From assembly GCA_026874595.1 (NCBI GenBank), contig CM049313.1:59169159-59233158 (forward strand): a stretch of DNA of 64,000 bases, given 5' to 3'. Origin of the DNA: Sipunculus nudus (lineage: Eukaryota; Annelida; Sipuncula; Golfingiida; Sipunculidae). Below the pieces are notes generated by a model that saw only the letters and a list, made by a program, of their open reading frames with translations, made no database searches and had not been told where the DNA came from. A program made the translations under genes and the position numbers. Shown piece after piece: positions 36,023-44,801 of this stretch. How positions within the stretch are numbered: the first letter of the stretch is position 1; each line of letters begins with the position of its first letter.

Positions 36023-38659
36023 GAAATACCGGTCACCAGCCCATTGACGTCTTGTCTGCCAGTATGGAAAGAAGCTTTAGATAAGGATGTAGATAGGGAC
36101 TTTATAGTCAACGGCATTACCTATGGTTTTAAAATTGTAGATAATAATTCATCAATTACACATGTGGAGTGCGAGAATTATCGCTCTGCTACCAACAGTG
36201 CTACAAGAAGCAAAGTTGAAATGAAAATTAGAGATGAGATAAATAAAGGAAATTACGTTCTATGTGCAAAAAAGCCCACTATTGTCAGTGCTTTGGGTGC
36301 TATTCCAAAGAAGGATAGTGATGAAATTAGACTGATTCATGATGCAAGTATGCCCCAGTGCGGTTCTCTCAATTCATATGCGTCTCCGGTGTCTGTCTCT
36401 TGTGAAAATTTAGACACAGCTGTTAAATATATAAATAAGAATTCATTCATGGCAAAAGTTGACTTAAAGTGGGGATACCGGTCTGTTCCGATCCATAGGG
36501 ATTGTTTCCAGGCTACAGGACTTAAATGGAAATTTTCTGGGGAAGATAAACCTAGATATATGTATGATAGGCGGTTGTGTTTTGGCGCAAGTAAAAGTGC
36601 TGCGATATTTCAAAGAATTACCCAAGCAGTTGGTAGAATGATGAAAAGAAAGGGGTTTCATGGAATTATTGTATATTTAGATGACTTTTTATTAGTAGAG
36701 AACAGCGAGGAAAAATGCAGGAAAGCCTTACATACATTAATTGATCTTCTTACAGATCTAGGATTCTTAGTTAATTGGCGCAAGGTGGTAGCACCTACGA
36801 AAACCATCACGTTTTTGGGTATTGAAATAGACTCATCCTTGGAATTGCTGAAAATTCCAAGAGTGAAGCTTTGTGAGATTAAATCAAATGTTTGTGCATG
36901 GCTAAATAAAATTTCCTTCACCAAACGGCAGTTGCAGCAAATATTAGGCAAATTAAACTGGGTAGCGTCCATTTTCAGGGTGGTACGACCACTGTTAAGA
37001 AAACTGATAGAAGTATGTAAATCTTTACAAAAACCTTCACACAGAACCAGGCTTAATGTAGAGCTACGGATGGAACTGCGAAGGTGGATATACTTCTTGC
37101 AAGGTGACCGATTCAATGGCGTGGCGTACATAAATGTTCGGAAACCACAGCCCGATATCACCATATCTACAGATGCCTGCGATCAAGGCGGCGCGGCGTG
37201 GCATCACAATAAGCGGCAGCAACGGTGCGTGGATTGGTTCTATTGCAACTGGACGGCAGACTTCGCATTACTTGACATAGGTGGCAAAGACATTAATTTG
37301 AAAGAGCTTTATACAATTTTACTTGCAGTTCGCAGATGGCATAAAGACTGGTATAATAAGAAAGTGGTAGTTTACACTGATAATAATGCTGCTAAATATT
37401 GGATAAACAAAGGTATGGGCAAGAACGCGCATGTAAATGTTTGGCTCCAGGAGATAGCATGGTTATCCTTGACTGGTAACTTCTGGTTAACAGCGAAACG
37501 AGTGCCCACAGAAAAGAACATCACAGCTGATGCGATCTCCCGGTTTCACAACTTAAACTTTGCTGCTATGGCCCAGGCAATGTTACAGCAGCATTGTGGT
37601 ATTGATATCGCAGACCATGAATACAAACTTTTTAACCATATGTCAACTGACGCTTTTTTTTTGTGTGTTGCAGAACTGGAACAGTGGCAGACCTTGAAAC
37701 AGGAACTGTCAGCATATCGGAAAGCAGCTTTCGCTGATACCACAAAAGCTACATACAAATGTCACCTCCGTGCATATTTTCGTTTCTGTTTCTGTTTGTA
37801 TTTCAAGTGTTCGCCAGTACCTATTGATCGGAAATCATTATTGTTATATGCTGTTTTTTTGGCCAGATCGCTGAAACCAGAGAGCGTGCGACAGTACCTC
37901 AATATAGTTAGAATAATCCATCTGGAAGCAGGTATGTCTAATCCTTTAGAGAACAATTATGCTTTAAACATGCTACTGAGAGGAGTACGACGTCGTAAAG
38001 GATCGCCTCCTCGGCAGAAATTGCCTATCACGCCAATGATTCTTCGAGACATTAAAAACAGGTTAAATCTGCGGGACTCTTTCCAGGCAACGTTTTGGAC
38101 AGTGTGTATAGTTGCCTTTCTAACATTCTGTAGAAAATCTACATTATTGCTCAAGAGCCCTAATAAATTTGACCCGTCTTCTGATTTGACCTCGTGTGAT
38201 CTCTCTCGTGTGGACGGTGGTCTTGTTCTAAACGTTAAGAGAACAAAAACAGTGCAGTACAAAGAAAGACAATTACAGATCCCTCTTACACAAAACAATG
38301 GTGACTTGTGCCCAGTGTTAGCACTGGAAAATATGTGTACGCAGATTGGGGAGGTCGGCAGTCGGCCAGATATACCGCTGTTCGTATATCAACACAAAAG
38401 CGGTGGCTTGAAAGTTATGACACACACGCTTTTTAATGATATGCTGAAAAGAACTCTTGAGATATGCGGCTACAATTCGCGCGAATACTCGGGACATTCA
38501 TTCAGGCGGGGTGGAAGTTGCTTTGCCTTTTTGAATGGTGCACCAGAACTTTTAATCAAAGCGCAAGGGGACTGGCGATCCAACTGTTGGGAAAGGTACA
38601 TAAACATTCCGTTAGAATATCGCTGGCGCATATCAAACCTGCTGGCATCTAAGATGTAA
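36023..38659 (+). CDS. Ngaro-like ORF2: reverse transcriptase - RNase H - tyrosine recombinase
   Basis: Residue numbers count from a TTG at 36044. RT spans about residues 30-260, with KVDLKWGYRSVPIH and catalytic VYLDD (210-214). RNase H spans about 370-500: D377 (STDACDQGGAAW), E421, D446 (VYTDNNAA) and D496 (ITADAISR). The tyrosine recombinase is about 560-871, with Arg697 (FCRKST), Lys in VKRTKT, H818-S-F-R821, W844 and nucleophile Tyr852 (WERYI). All expected catalytic residues are present. The frame opens right after TAA TAG at 36017-36022. The first in-frame ATG is residue 60 (36221), inside the conserved N-terminal part (for example DRDFIVNGITYGFKI), so a normal AUG start is not apparent. 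Stop readthrough, reinitiation or splicing must be invoked. It copies RNA to DNA and integrates a circular intermediate by recombination. Confidence 0.93.
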   Translation, partial: EIPVTSPLTSCLPVWKEALDKDVDRDFIVNGITYGFKIVDNNSSITHVECENYRSATNSATRSKVEMKIRDEINKGNYVLCAKKPTIVSALGAIPKKDSDEIRLIHDASMPQCGSLNSYASPVSVSCENLDTAVKYINKNSFMAKVDLKWGYRSVPIHRDCFQATGLKWKFSGEDKPRYMYDRRLCFGASKSAAIFQRITQAVGRMMKRKGFHGIIVYLDDFLLVENSEEKCRKALHTLIDLLTDLGFLVNWRKVVAPTKTITFLGIEIDSSLELLKIPRVKLCEIKSNVCAWLNKISFTKRQLQQILGKLNWVASIFRVVRPLLRKLIEVCKSLQKPSHRTRLNVELRMELRRWIYFLQGDRFNGVAYINVRKPQPDITISTDACDQGGAAWHHNKRQQRCVDWFYCNWTADFALLDIGGKDINLKELYTILLAVRRWHKDWYNKKVVVYTDNNAAKYWINKGMGKNAHVNVWLQEIAWLSLTGNFWLTAKRVPTEKNITADAISRFHNLNFAAMAQAMLQQHCGIDIADHEYKLFNHMSTDAFFLCVAELEQWQTLKQELSAYRKAAFADTTKATYKCHLRAYFRFCFCLYFKCSPVPIDRKSLLLYAVFLARSLKPESVRQYLNIVRIIHLEAGMSNPLENNYALNMLLRGVRRRKGSPPRQKLPITPMILRDIKNRLNLRDSFQATFWTVCIVAFLTFCRKSTLLLKSPNKFDPSSDLTSCDLSRVDGGLVLNVKRTKTVQYKERQLQIPLTQNNGDLCPVLALENMCTQIGEVGSRPDIPLFVYQHKSGGLKVMTHTLFNDMLKRTLEICGYNSREYSGHSFRRGGSCFAFLNGAPELLIKAQGDWRSNCWERYINIPLEYRWRISNLLASKM

Positions 38660-38726
38660 TGAGTTGTGTGACTAAATATTTCCTTATTTTTCAGACATTG
38701 TAGTTATTTCATGGTGTTGGGCTCTG

Positions 38727-38820
38727 GAGGCAGTTTATAACCACCGATTGCCATGTATAACTGCAGCGAATGGAATACAACGTTATAAGCCCAACACCGT
38801 CTTGTTATTTATGGACACTA
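38727..38820 (+). repeat. Split direct repeat B1
   Basis: 94 bp from GAGGCAGTTTATAACCACCG to ATGGACACTA, four or so differences from B2. Just before it lies GGTGTTGGGCT (38713-38723), the exact inverse complement of AGCCCAACACC inside B1 (38788-38798), so the junction can form a hairpin. Confidence 0.9.
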
Positions 38821-38992
38821 ATTGTAAAATAAATAGAATATTTATTGCTATTTTTAGTGGACAGGAGGCGCTGCACTCAGGGTTCACTAATTACCGCGCC
38901 TACAGGTGTCTATTACGTAACTGATCACCAAGCGCTGCACTTGTCTCATTATAGCGGCGGCAGCTCGAGAGTTCGCACAGTTAATTTTTTTT
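38821..38992 (+). repeat. Split direct repeat A2
   Basis: 172 bp, abutting B1 without a gap. It repeats A1 and contains the extra block CGTAACTGATCACCAAGCGC... that A1 lacks. Confidence 0.9.
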
Positions 38993-39046
38993 TAATTTCA
39001 CATTTTAAAGTTTTTAAAGTTATATTGAGCACTTTTATATCTTTAT

Positions 39047-39140
39047 GAGGCAGTTTATAACCACCGATTGCCATGAATAACTACAGCGAATGAAATACAA
39101 CGTTATAAGCCCAACACCGTCTTGTTATTTATGGATACTA
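39047..39140 (+). repeat. Split direct repeat B2 (right terminus)
   Basis: 94 bp repeating B1. It is separated from A2 by 54 bp of AT-rich sequence that has no counterpart elsewhere in the element. Confidence 0.88.
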
Positions 39141-39593
39141 AAATCCTTTAACTGGGCACAAATTACACTCCCGAGGCAGCGGAAATCTTGCGCTGCTAAA
39201 GAAGCTTATGATTTTCCCGCTGCCTGCTTTGACCGTTTATGATGCAATTAAATACCAGGTTGTGCACATGGGCCTGTCTGCTGAAAAAAAAAACCACTGC
39301 GGATGTGACTAGCAGCCAACCAAATGCAAGTCAACAAACACTCGACAGGCTCCGCCCAGAAACCACGTGTAGGGCAATTCTCTCTGAGCCTGTGGCCTGT
39401 TCAAATGGTCTCCGGAGCGATGAGCTGTCACTCAAAACGAAATGAACAACATTGGCTTTGTGTATTCCGCACTTGGATGGTAAACAGTTTTTTCTTCCAG
39501 CAAAGGGTCTTATCTGATTGGACCAAAATACAGTGCTCCCCTATGGTGTAGAGATTCAGGATACAAGGTCATAACAAACAGCCCTTACGATAA

Positions 39594-39730
39594 AGGTAGT
39601 TGGCCTATTGGTAAAGCGCTGTGTAAAGAGCATAGGCACAAATAGTAATCGCAGACACCTTGTTCACATCAAGACAGGTCCTGATGTCATCTGAAGACCT
39701 ATAATAAAGTCACTCTGGCCTATTTTTTTC
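39594..39730 (+). mobile_element. Possible tRNA-derived SINE head
   Basis: TAGTTGGCCTATTGGTAAAG CGC resembles a tRNA A-box. About 50 bp later TTGTTCACATCAAG is a weak B-box-like stretch. There is no clean cloverleaf, so an active tRNA gene is not claimed. Confidence 0.3.
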
Positions 39731-39918
39731 TTTACATTACTGAAAAAAACACAGATTTGAACATTTGAGGTCTTCTGATCATACAAACAGCCAAAGTTAT
39801 TATAATGAATATAGGAACGACTGGATTGATAAGACTGCATGGTGCCGTCATCTTTATATAATCATATTAAGTCGCTTAACTTTAACACATTTTTACTTTC
39901 TTTGTAGTCCTCTCTAGT

Positions 39919-40237
39919 CCCATCCCCTGTCTAAAAACTTTACCAAATCTCCCCAGAACCATGTTCTATCATCATAAAATATAGTGTAGATCGCCATTTT
40001 TCCAAACTTTGTTTTTCGCAAATTCGTTTTCCAAAAATTTTAAAATATTACCGAAAATGTGTTCGTTTTACAAAAATCCCATCCCCTGACTAAAATCTTT
40101 ATAAAATCTCCCCAAATCCATGCTCTATCATCATGAAATATAGTGTAGATCGCTGATTTTCCGAACTTTGTTTGCCGCAAATTCGTTTTTCTAAAATTTT
40201 AAAATACCAAAAATGTGTTTGTTTTACGAAATATTTC
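39919..40237. repeat. Two-copy 159-bp tandem repeat
   Basis: ATCCCCTG at 39922 recurs at 40081. Both copies continue with CTMTATCATCAT.AAATATAG, TGTAGATCG and TTTTCC.AACTTTGTTT, then CGCAAATTCGTTTT. The repeat is non-coding. Confidence 0.85.
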
Positions 40238-41850
40238 TCAAGCATATAGAAATATTGTTACATTTAAGTAAAAGTGCACGTGCGACACCCAGTGGCGTGT
40301 AGGCAGCCGTTAATCCCGAGAGTAAGCTTAATTAATTGTTCCGCACCGAAACCTCGCACCAAGGCGAAGGTGTGAAAACTGCAGCTCTATCGGCGACTCT
40401 CGCCCATCTTGACCCTGTAGTGTCTCTATAACTGCCACCTTTATGCAATACATCAGAAATTTAAACATTGAATATTACGGAAAGTTATTTCTTTGAGTAA
40501 TGAACATTAAATGAGCACATTTTTTAAAAATATTTTAAAATGGAATTTTTGCAGTATAACAATTATTTCGTGGACAAAAAAGTTAGAAGATTTCACATGT
40601 CTGCATAGATATAGTATAATTTCTGCCAAAGGACATTTAACAAATAACTGCAGCTGTCAGCATCCAGTTTTTAGACATCATGATTATTAGGCGTGACAAC
40701 CCGACTCAGTAGGCAATGATAATTGAGCTGGTAAGCTTACTTGAGTCGTGATACAAGCAATATCGAGAAATGCATAGCAGTGGTCTTCCATCATGTTGCA
40801 TTCACCTTGTGGTTAACAGCCCGTAATCTTAACATTATGCTACGAATGATTAATTTAGACAAGAGAATACATGTGAACTCACAACCCCAACTGAAACCCC
40901 GTCTCTATGGTAACGAGTCATTTCCTGTATCGCTTACAAGTTGGCTGCACCCAGTAACCCGTGAGAGCCATGCCTGTATTCATGCGGTCAGAAATCCGAC
41001 AATCGTGTGGAGGGATTTACCAATATGCTGAGTTAAGACGGAACGTTTTATCGCTTATGTTTGATGTTGTTAGAAAGTACACTAAAAATGCCAAGGATTA
41101 GTTTGGTTTATGTCATTTGACAGAGGACCTGAAGGCTATGAGGCGTTGTCCAAAACGACGAAAATATGTGCATCCTCATGTGGCCTTATATAATGCGTTC
41201 CTCAGACCTAGATGTAAAGGCACTATGACAGCCAGCACTCTGGTCGTAATGTCAGAGGGCCGATATGGCACTACATGGTTATGTGGCTGATATGTAAATA
41301 TTAGCTGCGTGTGGCTGCATCTGACAGGTGGAGCCATACTTTCAATAAGTGAAAAAGGTATAATTGATATAAAATTTTTGTAATACTTAATTTTAGAGAG
41401 TGTCTAGGCACCCGACAAACATGTAGACTGCCTAGAGTTTTTATATTCTGAACCTTGCGTAGCCGATCATGCTTTAAACCCTTACTGGAAGCACTTGTTT
41501 AAACTCATATTATAAGTACTTGTATTAACTAGTTGTATACACATATTTTTTGCAATATTGTTAACAAAGAACGCAACAAGACAAGACTCAAAGGAAACTG
41601 CATTCAAAATCCTATATGTTCTATACAGTAATATGTCAAATTAAGCTGAGCGTCATGTACCACGACCCGCAAATTTATGTTATAAATACTTGAAGAATTT
41701 TCATTCCTTTTTGTCCATTCTGACCTGTTACAGGTCTCTTGCTAAAACCTTACATTTAGTTCGCTCATCAAATGACAGATGGCGCACATGTATAAAGGCG
41801 CACCATGTAAAAACGATTGCTCTTCGGATTGGCCGCTTCCCTTACGGTGG
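40238..41850. other. Unassigned DNA
   Basis: No exon, RNA gene or repeat boundary recognised. Open frames up to 96 codons carry no motif. Confidence 0.4.
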
Positions 41851-42980
41851 GTGGCTTGTATAGGACATGCACAAAATTATTGTTAATTCGTTCCCACGCG
41901 ATAGTATCTCGTTCCCACGCTTTGGTATCTCGTGGCCACGCGATGATTATCTCGTTCCAACGCGATACTATCGCGTGGCCACGCAATAATTATCGCGTGG
42001 GAACGAGACAAATGTAGATAGACAATACAGTAAGACCTACATCTCAAATCCTTAAGGTATGGTTCTCTACACTGGATGAAGACTATGGTCAATTATTTGC
42101 ATGAATCTGGAGCGGGCTTATTATATGCTGAGACCTGAAATGATGCAACCTAGACATGTTTGTTCAGAGAATGTATGAGCAAGGAAAGAGGGTGGAGGTT
42201 AGTTCGGGTAAAATGTGTGTCATACTAAATTTTTATCATACGAAATACATAACTGAAGTATAATTGTGGAAGGAAAGACGTGAGGGGGAAGAATAAACAA
42301 ATTTCTCGAAAAAATGTCTCCTTAAAAAATTAAAGGGGCATGTCTCCCTGCCCCCCCCCCCCCCCCCAGTCATAATGAAGTGGCATGGCTGACATCTTTT
42401 GTTGGTAGTTTCTCCCTTGAGACATAACAAAACCGACATGTTGTTTCCCCTGTTCGGTATACCCGAAATTATATACCCCTAACAATAAGAGGTAAGATTT
42501 TCTGGGATGGTAAAATAAAAACAAGTGTTTCAGTTTAATCCATATGTTTGGTACACAAGGGTTTATATCACCCTTACCCTAAAAAAAACTCTATACAGTT
42601 TTCCATGAACAAATAAAAATGGGTTAGTTGAACCAACGCAAAGAAATGATGAACCAACGCAATGAAAACTGCTCAAATTTACCTCGAAGCATTCGGCGCA
42701 AACGCACATACAACGAAATATATACAAACAATTTTAAGCTGCGTCAACGCTCAACATACAACAGACCACAGACATTCTTGTTCAAATAAGGGCTTAAGCT
42801 AGCATGGCATACAAGCCACGGGTTACTAACGCGTGGCCACGCGATAATAACGCGTGGAAATGAGAATTATCGCGTGGCCACGAGATACTATCGCGTGGGA
42901 ACGAAATAATTATCGCGTGGCCACGCGATAATATCGCGTGGCCACGAGATGAAAAAATCTGGGTGTCCTATACGGGCCAC
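41851..42980. mobile_element. 1.13-kb element with inverted ends and palindromic minisatellites
   Basis: The left end GTGGCTTGTATAGGACA (41851-41867) and right end TGTCCTATACGGGCCAC (42964-42980) are inverted copies with 15/17 matches. Next to each end is an array of about 20-bp units (41883-42010 and 42833-42952) built on ATCGCGTGGCCACGCGAT, itself a perfect 18-bp palindrome, with variants such as GTTCCCACGCGATA. The middle is unique, with a poly(C) run (42350-42367). A third copy of the end motif, ATACAAGCCAC, borders the right array at about 42819. No clear target duplication was seen. Foldback-type DNA transposon is the best guess. Confidence 0.55.
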
Positions 42981-42981
42981 A

Positions 42982-43890
42982 GTAATAATAATAATAATAA
43001 TAATAATAAATATAATAATAATATTAATTTATTCTTATTATGCGCACATATCCAGAAAACAAGACCCTGCTCTAGGTGCAAAACAATAAAATGTATAAAT
43101 AACAATCGCATACATTTAAAATAAATGAAAATAATTATTATATATTTAATACATAATGCCAGTGTTAAGGTCAATTAAATGTCATAATACTAAATACTAA
43201 AACATGGCATATAATCTACCATTTACATTAAATATTATCATAGGCTTGCCTGAAAAAATGAGTCTTCAGTGCACGTTTAAATATATCAATAGAATCTGAT
43301 TTCTTTATATTATCCGGCAAACTGTTCCACAAACATGCATGTATTTATTACTTAATCTCAATGCAAGAGGTGTGAAATGTAACTGGAGTAATTCTGTGTC
43401 ATAAAGAGGTGCTTTCTCATTGAGAGCCTCATATGTAAGCAGCAATATTTTAAATCTAGTACGAAATTCTACAGGTAGCCTGTGCAACTCGAACATGATG
43501 AGTGATATATAATTACGTTTTGGACATCTGGATACAACGCGAGCTGTCTGATTTTGAATTCTTTGCAGTCTTAATATCATAGATTTGGGTACTCCATATA
43601 TTAGGGAATTACAAACATCTAACCTCGACAAAATCGAACTCTGTGCTAACTGTGCAGCAGTTGACTTAGCGAGATATTTGCAAATCCGCCCAAGGTTGTA
43701 CAGGTTGAAATAAGCACACAAGATATAAAACTGACTTGTGCCTTTTTTTTCATATGATCATCAAAAATAAATCCTAGATTTCGCACTTTCCGGGTTGGTT
43801 TTATGGCACAGGTACCAATAGTAATGCAAGGATTAATAACTCTCTGTATTTGCTAAGCTGTACCCATAATAATCATCTCAATAATTACCG
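42982..43890 (-). pseudogene. 3' fragment of a CR1-like LINE reverse transcriptase
   Basis: The minus-strand frames encode the C-terminal part of a non-LTR RT: RKVRNLGFIFDDHM, then after a shift ILSRLDVCNSLIYGVPK, LRLQRIQNQTARVVSR, and HRLPVEFRTRFKILLLTYEA. These are standard thumb and C-terminal words of CR1/L2-group LINEs. At least two frameshifts and stops inactivate it, and the catalytic YADD region is missing. The 3' end runs into (TTA)n at 42982-43025, consistent with a LINE microsatellite tail. It abuts the inverted end of the neighbouring element. Confidence 0.85.
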
Positions 43891-43910
43891 TACGCTTCAT
43901 GGATTTTTTT

Positions 43911-43933
43911 TTGGGGGGGGGGGGGGGGGGGGG
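43911..43933. repeat. Poly(G) tract
   Basis: More than 20 consecutive G after a T-run. It is one of several long G or C runs in the window. Confidence 0.9.
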
Positions 43934-44516
43934 CGTGAATGAGCCCTAAGTAAATAAGTCCCCGGTATCCTTGTTCCTAATATATGCTTACGCTTCAAAC
44001 TTTCAAAGTAAGTATTACATAGCAAATGCAAATATTCTACTAATGGTTAATTCATTATTTTTCCCCAGCTTCCGTAGAACATTTGTTTTTCTTGTGGGAC
44101 CAATGGGAATCGTGTTGAAAATATTATTTTTTATTAAAATCTCATGCTTCTGCCTTTTTTTCGGAATCAGCACTGTATTGTAAGACATTTGTATGGCCAG
44201 ATATTTTGTATTTCGAAAAGAAATACATTAAAGCACTAAGCAAATCACACAAACATACACTTTGTAACATTCATACATCATGCACACATATTCAAGTCAC
44301 AGAAGGAGCCCGATCATAGTATAAGAAGGTGTATTTACATAGAATCTATAAATGGCTTACTGTTTCGTCGAGGCATGTTGTTTGTAGTTGTGTTGATCTG
44401 GACATGATTACCTGTATTTTATATACATGTTACCGGAAACTAGAGAATCGGCACTAGATCTTTCTGGTTGAATGTACATATCCGAAGGTGCATCTAAATG
44501 AAATAGTATGTTGTTA

Positions 44517-44801
44517 CTATATATGATGCCACAAATGCCAAAAATATATTCCTTCACGACAGATCGCACATACAACAGCGGCTGACAATAGCGCGTTTAG
44601 TTGATAACACTGCCAAAGTCGATAGGTGTCGGCCTCCGGTTTTCCTTCATGCGTCAACGTAGAGATGCCGTCATCTGACGATTCATTCGCGTTGGCCATC
44701 AGTTTGATCACGGAAGTAGGTTCGGCCCGCTGAGACTTCTTGATATCATTCAACTGCTGCAGTTTTTCAAGTGGCATTCGGGATTTGCGTCGTCGGCCCA
44801 T
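44517..44801 (-). CDS. Unrecognised 94-aa ORF, possibly the N-terminus of a MULE-like transposase
   Basis: Starting at ATG 44801 (MGRRRKSRMPLEKLQQLND) the frame has a basic start, an acidic/Ser middle (ANESSDDG) and an end with TYRLWQCYQLNALLSAAVVC and a CxxC pair (CAIC). From memory this layout recalls the N-terminal part of Mutator-like transposase-related proteins of invertebrates, but it is short and no transposase follows. The upstream extension in frame (to 45011) looks non-coding. It could be a truncated transposon or a chance frame. Confidence 0.35.
   Translation of the reverse strand: MGRRRKSRMPLEKLQQLNDIKKSQRAEPTSVIKLMANANESSDDGISTLTHEGKPEADTYRLWQCYQLNALLSAAVVCAICREGIYFWHLWHHI

Larger units (their letters stand above)
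34893..39140 (+). mobile_element. Ngaro/DIRS-order tyrosine-recombinase retrotransposon, 4.25 kb
   Basis: The architecture is A1 (34893-35028), ORF1, ORF2, B1 (38727-38820), A2 (38821-38992), a 54-bp spacer, B2 (39047-39140). A1/A2 and B1/B2 are near-identical direct repeats in the split arrangement known for Ngaro-type elements. ORF2 fuses RT, RNase H and tyrosine recombinase, and no DNA-methyltransferase domain or LTR is present. ORF1 carries a CCCH finger. The element is GC-richer than its surroundings and its long frame is intact, so insertion was probably recent. No target duplication is expected for a tyrosine-recombinase element and none is seen. Confidence 0.9.

Noticed and set aside
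36658-37164. Minus-strand frames opposite Ngaro ORF2
   Set aside because: Antisense shadows of RT/RNase H coding sequence without any motif.
41883-42010. CRISPR-like array
   Set aside because: Units are contiguous palindromic minisatellite repeats without unique spacers, in a eukaryotic context.
42236-42524. Gly-rich frames near 42.35 kb
   Set aside because: Glycine runs come from the poly(C) tract inside a transposable element.
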